DNA from: CAYNHQ01 sp964397255
Lineage (GTDB): Bacteria > Bdellovibrionota_G > JALEGL01 > DATDPG01
Direction of reading: 5' to 3'
NCBI GenBank assembly: GCA_964397255.1
Contig: CAYNHQ010000004.1
Coordinates: 124,001 to 188,000 of the forward strand
DNA length: 64,000 nucleotides
The translations under genes were made by a program, and so were the position numbers. Positions 8,457 through 15,639 of the stretch are shown here, piece after piece (positions within the stretch are counted from its first letter, which is position 1; each line of letters begins with the position of its first letter). The notes under the pieces were generated by a model. That model had not been told where the DNA came from. It did no database searches and saw nothing but the letters and a program-made list of their open reading frames with translations.

Positions 8457-8870
8457 ATGCTCGCATTTGATGGTCATATTTATAAGGACGGAAAATTCTG
8501 GTTGGTCGAGATTCCAGGTCTAAATCTGATGAGTCAGGGACGCTCAAGATCGGAGGCATATAAAATGGCAAAAAGTGTCGTCATCGATGCCTCTGGAAAT
8601 GGCCGACTGAAATTACATCTAGTAAAGAGCCCTGGTAATGGTTTTCTCATTCTTTCGGAGGATTTCGACACCCTCATTCCTTTGCTTCTTAAAAAGCAAC
8701 GACAGAAGGCGAATCTCACGGTCGCAGAAGCAGCCAAACGTCTCGGCTCCAAATCCCCGAATGCCTACGGAGTTTATGAATATGGCCGGGCGAAACCAAC
8801 GCTTAAAAAACTTGAGCAGCTACTCTCAGCTGTAAATCCAGAACATCAAGTAATGCTAAAATGTGCGTAA
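8457..8870 (+). CDS. HicB-like antitoxin with C-terminal XRE helix-turn-helix
   Basis: Starting at the ATG at 8457, the N-terminal half has the HicB partial-RNase-H-like pattern (FDGHIYKDGKFWLVEIPGLN, SRSEAYKMAKSVVIDA). Residues about 78-125 form an XRE-type helix-turn-helix (LTVAEAAKRLGSKSPNAY, YEYGRAKPTLKKLEQLL). Fusion of a HicB fold to a DNA-binding domain is usual for this antitoxin type. No hicA is next to it, so it is orphaned or pairs with the unknown ORF at 8182. Confidence 0.7.
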   Translation: MLAFDGHIYKDGKFWLVEIPGLNLMSQGRSRSEAYKMAKSVVIDASGNGRLKLHLVKSPGNGFLILSEDFDTLIPLLLKKQRQKANLTVAEAAKRLGSKSPNAYGVYEYGRAKPTLKKLEQLLSAVNPEHQVMLKCA

Positions 8871-8963
8871 ACCAATTGTAGAAAAACCCCAGAAGAACCC
8901 TACTTACCCACTCTGAAAAGAGAAGAACCTAATATGCGTCCGGTATATACCCAAACCAAAGAA

Positions 8964-9026
8964 GTGGCGGCGCAGGGAATCGAACCCCGGACCTAGGGCT
9001 TATGAGACCCTCGCTCTAACCGACTG
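8964..9026 (-). pseudogene. 3' part of a tRNA-Met(CAT) gene, attachment-site relic
   Basis: The complement matches the last 63 bases before the CCA of the intact tRNA-Met at 62870-62946, from the D-loop through anticodon CAT to the acceptor, with only a few differences. The acceptor 5' strand and the first D-stem strand are missing, so it cannot be a working tRNA. Displaced tRNA 3' portions are the usual footprint of integrase-mediated insertion. Confidence 0.8.
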
Positions 9027-9239
9027 TTGAGAACTTTCACAAAATTGCTGGAGCTATTGTGGACGGAATGGGGGAACGAAAGAGGCAGGGTCTCGTGTGG
9101 AGTGGATTCGAGTGTTTTTGGAGGGGAGGGAGTGGAGGGAAACGGGAAATGGGGATCGGTGGGAAGGGTCAAAGGCGTTCGCGGCTGTGTTCGGAGAGGG
9201 TTTTGGTAGAGGGCGCGTAGGGGAGGGCGTTATCCGTTG
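9027..9239. other. G-rich, strand-biased non-coding stretch
   Basis: The plus strand is strongly enriched in G, with runs such as GGAGGGGAGGGAGTGGAGGG and very little C. No convincing ORF is present. It lies between the tRNA-Met relic and thrS copy B and may be degenerate or structured DNA. Confidence 0.4.
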
Positions 9240-9406
9240 ACAGTTTGATCAAATCCGGGGAAGGCGATTTGAAGTTCGCTGGAAATGTCGTACATTCGGC
9301 GGGTTATGGTGGAAGTGAAGCTACCGGATGGGAGCATTAAGAAAATAGAGGCGGGAAAGACCGTTCTGGATGTGGCGAGGTTAATTGGGTCGGGCCTGGC
9401 GAAGGC
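9240..9406 (+). pseudogene. thrS 5'-end copy B
   Basis: The ATG is at 9285 and the fragment encodes VKLPDGSIKKIEAGKTVLD up to about codon 40. The 48 bases ending at the ATG (9240-9287) are identical to those before copy C (10402-10449). Similarity to thrS ends near 9406, where the 3' end of the minus-strand gene at 9381-10289 begins; that gene's stop codon lies inside the thrS-derived sequence. Confidence 0.85.
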
Positions 9407-10289
9407 AGTCTACCATCCTGCGCAAGAAGCACTCGCGCATCCCTCCTTTGTGGTAAGAAATGGAGGACGGGGCAACGGACCCGTCGGAATTCATTTTCAA
9501 GAAATCCATAACGGCATCACCATCGGTAGAATTCCATACATATTTCATCCTTCTTACGTCTTTATGAGGCATTCCATCGTACCAGTCTTCTTCGGCTAGG
9601 CTCTTCTCAAAAACAAGGGAAATATCGGGTAAAGCGAATTCGCTTAATAACTCCATAAGATGTCCCAAGTTGTCTTTGGTTACATATACAACTCTAGGAA
9701 GGTCAAAAGAATTACCAGGCACTTCAGTCACAAGAACGGTTCGGTTATCAACGTTCAGTAGTCGCCCGTGCTCCCGAATATAACTTGTCACATCTCCAAA
9801 TGTGGGATCAGTCATGAACTCGTGTGCCGGATCCATGTATGATTCGACTTCATCCCACACAGACTGAAGAAGGGTTTGACCCCTTTCTATGTCTTGAAAA
9901 AAAATATTCTCACCGCTGTCAAAGCGAGTTTGAGTGATACCAAGATTTTGTAATTTAGCCGTTGCCATCGCGTGGCTCATATTTTTTACGTCCGCGGAGG
10001 AGTTAACTTTTCCTTCCCCTCCAATTTTTTTGACGATTAAGGCAGCGATTGAATTCTCCTTTTCGACAAAGCAGGCTTGTTCAATCTGCTTATATTCATC
10101 AAGAAACAAGGGCCGACTTACTTCAAATCCACCTGCGGCCTCAAATTGCCGATGATCGAGCCGAGGAACATAATTGAGGTAGGTTGGCCCACCTGGTTTC
10201 GTAAAGTACAAATGTTCCGGAAAGTACAAATCGCTGGCCTTAACAGCTGCTGCCATTAAACAAATCGTAATCAATATAAAATTTTTCAT
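9381..10289 (-). CDS. secreted protein of unknown function, 302 aa
   Basis: An N-terminal signal peptide (MKNFILITICLMAAAVKAS) is followed by a soluble, aromatic-rich protein with no motif I recognise. The last eight or so residues (CLRQARPN) are encoded by the antisense strand of thrS copy B, so the original stop was probably lost at the junction and the protein gained a short foreign tail. The gene is transcribed opposite to thrS, like most cargo in this zone. Confidence 0.65.
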   Translation of the reverse strand: MKNFILITICLMAAAVKASDLYFPEHLYFTKPGGPTYLNYVPRLDHRQFEAAGGFEVSRPLFLDEYKQIEQACFVEKENSIAALIVKKIGGEGKVNSSADVKNMSHAMATAKLQNLGITQTRFDSGENIFFQDIERGQTLLQSVWDEVESYMDPAHEFMTDPTFGDVTSYIREHGRLLNVDNRTVLVTEVPGNSFDLPRVVYVTKDNLGHLMELLSEFALPDISLVFEKSLAEEDWYDGMPHKDVRRMKYVWNSTDGDAVMDFLKMNSDGSVAPSSISYHKGGMRECFLRRMVDCLRQARPN

Positions 10290-10401
10290 AACATCCCCTG
10301 TTCCAAGTTAATGAGCTGGTTCATTCAAAGTTTAGGCCATACCAGACTCTTGAAATTATGGTGTTTTTTTTTAGATCGTTTGATCTCCTCTGCGACATTG
10401 A

Positions 10402-10489
10402 ACAGTTTGATCAAATCCGGGGAAGGCGATTTGAAGTTCGCTGGAAATGCCGTACATTCGGCGGGTGATGGTGGAAGTGAAGCTTCCGG
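10402..10489 (+). pseudogene. thrS 5'-end copy C
   Basis: It shares a 48-bp identical leader with copy B and continues through ATG (10447) to GTGAAGCTTCCGG, about 14 codons into thrS. The next base begins the complement of the BrnA-like antitoxin stop codon (TCA at 10490-10492), so the junction is exact. Confidence 0.85.
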
Positions 10490-10705
10490 TCAAGCCTTTG
10501 TTGCATCGATAATTAGAAGTCCTTTTTCTGCGCAGAACTTTCGAAGCGTCAAATTGATAAGGGTCTGGTAAGGCACGCCCACTTTTCGAGCCAGCCGTTG
10601 GTAAAATTTAAGTACGCTAGCGTCAATCCGAATGGTCTTTTGTACCTTGGCCGGTCGAAAAAACTTCCCTCGAACTCCTTTTGAAAAATCATATTCCTTC
10701 TTCAT
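10490..10705 (-). CDS. brnA: BrnA-like/CopG antitoxin
   Basis: This 71-aa basic protein reads MKKEYDFSKGVRGKFFRP and then RIDASVLKFYQRLARKVGVPYQTLINLTLRKF, a ribbon-helix-helix of the BrnA type. It overlaps the upstream toxin gene by 17 bp, so the two are translated together. It should neutralise the toxin and repress the operon. Its stop codon abuts thrS copy C directly. Confidence 0.85.
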   Translation of the reverse strand: MKKEYDFSKGVRGKFFRPAKVQKTIRIDASVLKFYQRLARKVGVPYQTLINLTLRKFCAEKGLLIIDATKA

Positions 10706-10979
10706 AGTCTTTTTTCTCCTTTCTCGTAGCCCTTCGAGCCGAAATAATACGAATCACTTCTTCGTTCCCCTCAAGCACCCGATAGGTGTGAACCACCAAT
10801 GTGACCCGGCGATCCATAGAACATCCAATGGTGACCCAGCGCTCCTCTTTTATCGATGACTCCGGATCGACAATTGAAACGTGAAGTGGGTCGTCAAAAA
10901 CAGTGACGGCAAGCTCAAAAGAAATTCCATGCTTCCGAACATTTTTCTCCGCTTTGTGCGGATCCCATTGAAATTGCAC
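10689..10979 (-). CDS. brnT: BrnT-family ribonuclease toxin
   Basis: The N-terminus FQWDPHKAEKNVRKHGISFELAVTVFDDP is the diagnostic BrnT start. ERWVTIGCS and the closing IRIISARRATRKEKKDYEE complete the family pattern. At 96 aa it has the normal length and looks intact. The toxin-first, antitoxin-second order is the usual brnTA arrangement. Confidence 0.92.
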   Translation of the reverse strand: MQFQWDPHKAEKNVRKHGISFELAVTVFDDPLHVSIVDPESSIKEERWVTIGCSMDRRVTLVVHTYRVLEGNEEVIRIISARRATRKEKKDYEEGI

Positions 10980-11035
10980 ACACTACATTGTAGTTATTTT
11001 GTATGCCCGAGTCTACGCATTTTTGCAAATGGAGC

Positions 11036-11271
11036 CGATTTGAAGTTCGCGCAAAATGCCGTACATTCGGTGGGTGATGGTGGAAGTGAAACTTCCGGAT
11101 GGGAGCACCAAGAAAATAGAGGCGGGGAAGACCGTCCTGGATGTGGCCAAGCTCATTGGAGCGGGCCTGGCCAAAGCCGCGATTGCGGGAAAGCTCGATG
11201 GCAAAATCGTGGATCTCCGTATGCCGATTCGGGAAAACACCTCTCTACTAATCGCTCCGAAAAGAGCCTGA
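11036..11271 (+). pseudogene. thrS 5'-end copy D, an open stand-alone TGS domain
   Basis: The ATG at 11056 opens a 71-codon frame covering the whole TGS domain of ThrRS: VKLPDGSTKKIEAGKTVLD, AKAAIAGKLDGKIVDLRMPI and the start of the next segment (REN). It is the longest displaced copy and similarity persists almost to its stop at 11269-11271. The frame is undamaged, so a small TGS-only peptide could in principle be made. The next cargo gene ends 12 bp beyond. Confidence 0.85.
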
Positions 11272-11283
11272 AAGGAGTTTTTC

Positions 11284-11925
11284 CTATCGACCTTGATCAA
11301 GAGGGCCATAATTATAATCAAACGCCTGTCTCCCCTCGATTTTGAAGTTACGCCAATAGGTGTCCCCATTAGCTAACTTAATGCCAAGTGCCATTCCTTC
11401 CCAAGATGAACAAGTCAGACTTTCATCCAATATGAGAGCTCTCACAGCTTCGCGTTCGGCGTAATTGTACATGCCCATGACAGATTGCGAACAAATGAAG
11501 GCGACCACAGATATTACCACCCATGGTGAGTTACCCATCCACATTGCCCATCCTCCGAGGATTACAATAATCGCAGTGATCACGATGCGAATTTTAGGCC
11601 GCATCGGCTTCGGAACTGTGGGCTGCGATAGAAGGGAAATAAAAAAGAGAACTGGTAGAGATGCCAATAATGACCAGTGTCTAAAGAGAATAATCCAACT
11701 TATGAAGAGTAAAATAGAAACATACGGTACTAGCATCAGGAAATTAAAATAAACCCGAACAGCGCGTCTTAAATGTTTGGACTGCGCCCATTGCAAAGCA
11801 GCGCTTGGTTGAACCGTCAAGAATACAGAACTGTTTAAACAAGAAGTCTTAAACTCATCAAATGTTCGAAATGGGAAATTCAAAAGTTCACCGACATTAT
11901 GAGCCCCTTCATGTTTTTGATTCAT
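11284..11925 (-). CDS. multi-pass membrane protein of unknown function
   Basis: From the ATG complementary to 11925 the protein is about 213 aa. Four hydrophobic helices are visible (LMLVPYVSILLFISWIILF; LASLPVLFFISLL; IVITAIIVILGGWAMWM; WVVISVVAFICSQ), followed by a soluble C-terminus. No family is recognised. A TTG fifteen bases upstream is an alternative start. It occupies the segment between thrS copies D and E and runs opposite to thrS. Confidence 0.6.
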   Translation of the reverse strand: MNQKHEGAHNVGELLNFPFRTFDEFKTSCLNSSVFLTVQPSAALQWAQSKHLRRAVRVYFNFLMLVPYVSILLFISWIILFRHWSLLASLPVLFFISLLSQPTVPKPMRPKIRIVITAIIVILGGWAMWMGNSPWVVISVVAFICSQSVMGMYNYAEREAVRALILDESLTCSSWEGMALGIKLANGDTYWRNFKIEGRQAFDYNYGPLDQGR

Positions 11926-12019
11926 TTTTTTAATTTCCAAGGTCCTGTTTCAGTGGAGCAAGTGATTAGCAGCACACCTGCGAATGAAAGAACGAATGAA
12001 TATGCTTGTCAATCATGTG

Positions 12020-12060
12020 TGAAGTTCGCTGGAAAGCCCTACTTTTGGCGGGTTAGGGGG
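12020..12060 (+). pseudogene. thrS 5'-end copy E, degenerate
   Basis: GAAGTTCGCTGGAAA matches copies B and C exactly. The following GCCCTACTTTTGGCGGGTTAGG aligns to the start-codon region with several changes, and the ATG is destroyed. It shares GGGTTA with copy B, where the others have GGGTGA. Three bases later comes the complement of the hicA stop codon. Confidence 0.7.
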
Positions 12061-12063
12061 GTG

Positions 12064-12294
12064 CTATTTAGAAAAGAACTTTTTCGCAGCGCTTTTTTCT
12101 ATTCTTGCTTGTCGAAGGATAGAAAGAACGGTGCCCAGGGGAATCACTTTGTTTCCGTGTCGCGGAACAATAGCAGTGTCGCCGGACTTGTTTTGGAATG
12201 CGACGTGAGAGCCTTCTTGGCGCACGGGGACGAAGCCGAACTGAGTAAGCAAGTTAACGATGTTTCGATAGTTAAGATTAGCGAGCTTCGGCAT
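12064..12294 (-). CDS. hicA: HicA-family mRNA interferase toxin
   Basis: This 76-aa protein has the double-stranded-RNA-binding-like HicA pattern: NYRNIVNLLTQFGFVPVRQ, then GSHVAFQN with the catalytic His, then a C-terminal helix (GTVLSILRQARI). It lies 9 bp downstream of hicB on the same strand. The antitoxin-first order is seen in part of the family. Confidence 0.9.
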   Translation of the reverse strand: MPKLANLNYRNIVNLLTQFGFVPVRQEGSHVAFQNKSGDTAIVPRHGNKVIPLGTVLSILRQARIEKSAAKKFFSK

Positions 12295-12303
12295 GCCAGC
12301 GAA

Positions 12304-12522
12304 CTACGACGCTAGTCGAAGTTGCGTGACAAAAACAGGATCCTTCACTTTCGAGCGGAGAGGTTTTTTAGCAGCGCGGAAGTAAAGACGAATAGCTTTG
12401 CGAAGACCGTCAATTGCATCTGGAATGGAATCACCCGCACTAGCGATATCAAGCTCGGGGCAGAGGGATGAGTATCTCTTCCCCTCTTTCCGGATGATAG
12501 CTGTGAATGTTTCGTTTCGCAT
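12304..12522 (-). CDS. hicB: HicB-family antitoxin
   Basis: The preferred start is the ATG complementary to 12522, giving about 72 aa beginning MRNETFTAIIRKEGKRYSS; the frame extends further upstream but into leader sequence. SLCPELDIASAGDSIPDAIDGLRKAI is the HicB signature. No DNA-binding domain is fused to it. The gene is divergent from thrS with 80 bp between the starts, so the two promoters must share that interval. Confidence 0.88.
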   Translation of the reverse strand: MRNETFTAIIRKEGKRYSSLCPELDIASAGDSIPDAIDGLRKAIRLYFRAAKKPLRSKVKDPVFVTQLRLAS

Positions 12523-12602
12523 ATTTTCAGTATAGGCCCCCCTCTTTTGGGGCGCAACGTTGCTAAACTTGAAGACTTGGGCCAATTTGAAGTTCGCCCC
12601 AA

Positions 12603-14540
12603 ATGCCGTACATTCGGCGGGTGATGGTGGAAGTGAAGCTACCGGATGGGAGCATCAAGAAAATAGAGACGGGAAAGACCGTCCTGGATGTGGCCAAGCT
12701 CATCGGGGCGGGCCTGGCCAAAGCCGCGATTGCGGGAAAGCTCGATGGCAAAATCGTGGATCTCCGGATGCCGATTCGGGAGAATGCTTTGCTTCAAATC
12801 ATTACGGAAAAAGATCCCTTCGCGAATGAAGTGATTCGCCACTCGGCGGAACATGTCATGGCCGACGCGGTCAAACAGCTCTGGCCCAAAGTGCAAATCG
12901 ATGTGGGACGAACCGATCACTCTGAAAAATTTCAATACGATTTTAAAATCGATCATCCGTTTACGCCGCAGGATCTCGAAAAAATCGAATTGAAAATGAA
13001 TGAGATTTTAAAAAAAGAATCCACGTTCACACGCGAAGTGGTTTCACGTGAAGAGGCAAAGAAACTATTTAAGTCGATGGGAGAAGAACTCAAAATTTCC
13101 CGTATCGACGATATTCCCAAAGGAGAAAATATTTCTCTGTTTCGGCATGGAAATTTTGTCGATCTCTGTCGCGGGCCGCATGTCCAGACCACATCTCAAA
13201 TCGGCGCGATTAAGTTGTTGGAAACTTCCGCTTCTTATTGGCGGGGCGATGAAAAAAACGAAGTTCTTCAGCGCGTGTACGGCACCGCATTTCGGACGAA
13301 GAAAGAATTAGAAGAGCATCTTGCCCGAGTCGAAGAAGCGAAACACCGAGATCATCGGCGAATCGGAAAAGATCTCGATCTCTTTAGTATCTCGGACGAA
13401 ATTGGACCCGGCCTGATTTTATGGCATCCCAAAGGGGCACTGGTTCGCTACCTGATCGAAGAATTTTGGCGAAAAGAGCATTTCAAAGCGGGATACGATT
13501 TGGTGGTTTCACCTCACCTCGCCCGTCTCGATCTCTGGAATACGTCAGGTCACACCAGCTTCTATAAAGAGAACATGTTTTCACCGATGGAAGTGGAAAA
13601 GCAACCGTACATGGTTAAACCCATGAACTGCCCCTTCCATATTCAAATTTACAAATCGAAACTGCGTTCGTACCGCGATCTACCCCTGCGGTATGCAGAA
13701 CTGGGGACAGTATATAGATATGAACGTTCAGGTGTTCTCCATGGTCTACTTCGGGTCCGGGGATTCACACAGGACGATGCGCACCTATTTGTAACTCCAG
13801 ATCGGCTCAATGACGAAATCGAAAAGGTTCTCCAGTTTTGCGTCTATATATTTAAAACCTTTGGGTTTTCCGAGTATGAGATCTACTTATCCACACGCCC
13901 GCCAAAGTCCGTTGGCAGCGACGAAGAATGGGCCAATGCCACGACAGCCCTAAAGAACGCCCTCGAGAAGAGCAAGCTTCCTTTTTCAATCGATCCGGGG
14001 GAAGGAGTGTTTTACGGCCCGAAGATCGATGTGAAGGTCAAAGACTCTTTGGGGAGGGCCTGGCAATGCGCGACCATACAGGTCGATTTCAACCTACCTG
14101 CCCGATTTCAGTTGGAATTTATTGACCGGGATGGTACAAGGCGCACCCCGATTATGATCCATCGGGCCCTCTTGGGATCGATGGAACGGTTCTTCGGCTG
14201 CCTGGTCGAACATTATGTCGGAGCCTTCCCGCTCTGGCTCAGTCCGGTACAGGTCAAACTTCTGCCCATCACGGATGGGCAGCATTCTTTTGCCGAGGAA
14301 GTTCGCCTTAAGCTCAACGCGGAAGGGTTCCGGGCTGAAGTGGACGGGCGTAACGAAAAGCTGGGCTTTAAAATACGGGAAGCGCAGCTGGAAAAGGTTC
14401 CCTTTATGGCGGTCATAGGGGAACAAGAAGTTGCCAAGCGTGAGCTTTCCCTTCGGAAACGAAGCGGAGAGCAGGTCTCCGGAGTTTCCGTGGATCAATT
14501 TGCGAAGCTTCTTCGAGAGGAGGAACAGGCGAGTAGGTGA
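12603..14540 (+). CDS. thrS: threonine-tRNA ligase
   Basis: This 645-aa protein is full length. An N-terminal TGS domain (VKLPDGSIKKIETGKTVLD), the editing-associated domain (RHSAEHVMADAV with the HxxxH metal ligands; CRGPHV), the class II catalytic core with MNCPFHIQIY, RYERSGVLHGLLRVRGFTQDDAH and the C-terminal anticodon-binding domain are all present. A second ATG at 12624 would remove seven N-terminal residues and is a reasonable alternative. The gene begins the thrS-infC-rpmI-rplT-pheS-pheT operon and overlaps infC by 4 bp. Its leader is the one duplicated upstream. Confidence 0.97.
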   Translation: MPYIRRVMVEVKLPDGSIKKIETGKTVLDVAKLIGAGLAKAAIAGKLDGKIVDLRMPIRENALLQIITEKDPFANEVIRHSAEHVMADAVKQLWPKVQIDVGRTDHSEKFQYDFKIDHPFTPQDLEKIELKMNEILKKESTFTREVVSREEAKKLFKSMGEELKISRIDDIPKGENISLFRHGNFVDLCRGPHVQTTSQIGAIKLLETSASYWRGDEKNEVLQRVYGTAFRTKKELEEHLARVEEAKHRDHRRIGKDLDLFSISDEIGPGLILWHPKGALVRYLIEEFWRKEHFKAGYDLVVSPHLARLDLWNTSGHTSFYKENMFSPMEVEKQPYMVKPMNCPFHIQIYKSKLRSYRDLPLRYAELGTVYRYERSGVLHGLLRVRGFTQDDAHLFVTPDRLNDEIEKVLQFCVYIFKTFGFSEYEIYLSTRPPKSVGSDEEWANATTALKNALEKSKLPFSIDPGEGVFYGPKIDVKVKDSLGRAWQCATIQVDFNLPARFQLEFIDRDGTRRTPIMIHRALLGSMERFFGCLVEHYVGAFPLWLSPVQVKLLPITDGQHSFAEEVRLKLNAEGFRAEVDGRNEKLGFKIREAQLEKVPFMAVIGEQEVAKRELSLRKRSGEQVSGVSVDQFAKLLREEEQASR

Positions 14541-15061
14541 AAGAAAATATCCCTAGACAGCGAGTGAACCACATGATTCGGGTTCCACGGGTTCGAGTCA
14601 TCGGCCCCGAGGGAAATCAATTGGGGATCCTGGATACCTCTGAAGCGCTCCGTACCGCGATTGAAGTCTACAATCTGGACTTGATCGAAATCTCGCCATC
14701 GGCCTCACCGCCGGTGTGCAAGATTATGGATTTCGGGAAGTTTAAGTACCAACAGAAGAAAAAAACGCAGGAGGCGAAAAAGAATCAAAACATCATCCAG
14801 GTCAAAGAGATCAAGCTGCGCCCGGCGACCGACGACCATGATTTGGAAGTGAAAGTGAAGCATATTCTTCGGTTCCTCGACGAAGGAAACAAGGCGAAAG
14901 TGACGATTCGCTTTAAGGGACGTGAATTGATGCACAGCCAGTTGGGGCGCGTCATGCTGGACCGAATTATTCAAGCGGTCGGTGCAAAGGCGGCGGTGGA
15001 ACAGGAGGCCCGGCTGGAAGGAAAGATGATGTTTATGGTATTGGCGCCTAAACCGCACTAA
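14537..15061 (+). CDS. infC: translation initiation factor IF-3
   Basis: The GTG start overlaps the thrS stop (GTGA). Both IF-3 domains are visible: RVIGPEGNQLGILDTSEALRTA, SPPVCKIMDFGKFKYQQKKK with the basic linker, and IKLRPATDDHDLEVKV and RFKGRELMHSQLG in the C-terminal ribosome-binding domain. At 174 aa it has normal length. The unusual GTG start suits the weak start codons commonly used for infC autoregulation. Confidence 0.96.
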   Translation: MKENIPRQRVNHMIRVPRVRVIGPEGNQLGILDTSEALRTAIEVYNLDLIEISPSASPPVCKIMDFGKFKYQQKKKTQEAKKNQNIIQVKEIKLRPATDDHDLEVKVKHILRFLDEGNKAKVTIRFKGRELMHSQLGRVMLDRIIQAVGAKAAVEQEARLEGKMMFMVLAPKPH

Positions 15062-15072
15062 AGGAAAACGAT

Positions 15073-15276
15073 ATGCCGAAGATGAAAACAAATAGCGCAG
15101 CCGCAAAGCGATTTTTAGTGAAGAAGTCGGGCAAGGTGAAACACAAGAAGGCCAACCTTCGCCACAACCTGACGCTCGGGAAAAGCCCCAAGGGGAAGCG
15201 GCATATGACCGGACCCGCCTATGTGAACCAGAGTGATGTTCACAAGGTGTATGCCGTCATGCCGTATTCGAGATAA
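15073..15276 (+). CDS. rpmI: 50S ribosomal protein L35
   Basis: This 67-aa basic protein begins MPKMKTNSAAAKRFLVKKSGK, the L35 signature, and continues with HNLTLGKSPKGKRH. It lies 11 bp after infC and 9 bp before rplT, the conserved IF3-L35-L20 cluster. It packs in the large ribosomal subunit. Confidence 0.97.
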   Translation: MPKMKTNSAAAKRFLVKKSGKVKHKKANLRHNLTLGKSPKGKRHMTGPAYVNQSDVHKVYAVMPYSR

Positions 15277-15285
15277 GGAGAGCAT

Positions 15286-15639
15286 ATGGCACGAGTAAAA
15301 CGAGGACCCAAAGCCCGCCGCCGTCGAAAGCGCACGATGAACCTGGCCGAAGGATATTACGGCCGAAGAAAGAACTGCTTTACGATCTCGACCGTGGCGG
15401 TCGAGCATGCGCTCGCGTATGCCTATGTGGGGCGCAAGCAGAAGAAGCGGGATTTCCGCGCCCTCTGGATTCAGCGAATCAATGCTGCCGCGCGCAAATG
15501 CGGAACGACCTACAGCAAGCTGATCCCCCTGCTCCAAAAGGCCAAGATCGAATTGGATCGAAAAAACCTCGCCCAGATTGCGGTGAGCGATTTTGATTCA
15601 TTTTCAAAAATCGTTTCCGCTGCTAAATCAGCAGCGTGA
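15286..15639 (+). CDS. rplT: 50S ribosomal protein L20
   Basis: At 117 aa it starts ARVKRGPKARRRRKRTMNLAEGYYGRRKN, the long basic L20 N-terminal helix that threads rRNA. IQRINAAARKCGTTYSKLI in the globular domain confirms the family. A GGAG ribosome site precedes the ATG. The stop overlaps the pheS GTG start, so the two are coupled. Confidence 0.97.
   Translation: MARVKRGPKARRRRKRTMNLAEGYYGRRKNCFTISTVAVEHALAYAYVGRKQKKRDFRALWIQRINAAARKCGTTYSKLIPLLQKAKIELDRKNLAQIAVSDFDSFSKIVSAAKSAA

Noticed and set aside
8904..8910. TTACCCA, complement of half of the GGGTAAC arm-type repeat, near the tRNA-Met relic
   Set aside because: Seven bases in one copy are expected by chance.
9027..9209. 60-codon ORF in the G-rich stretch
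   Set aside because: Composition alone keeps the frame open; the residues are mostly Gly, Arg, Val and Trp with no motif.
12523..12602. T-box or other tRNA-sensing leader before thrS
   Set aside because: The interval is only 80 bp, lacks a T-box motif, and is shared with the divergent hicB promoter.
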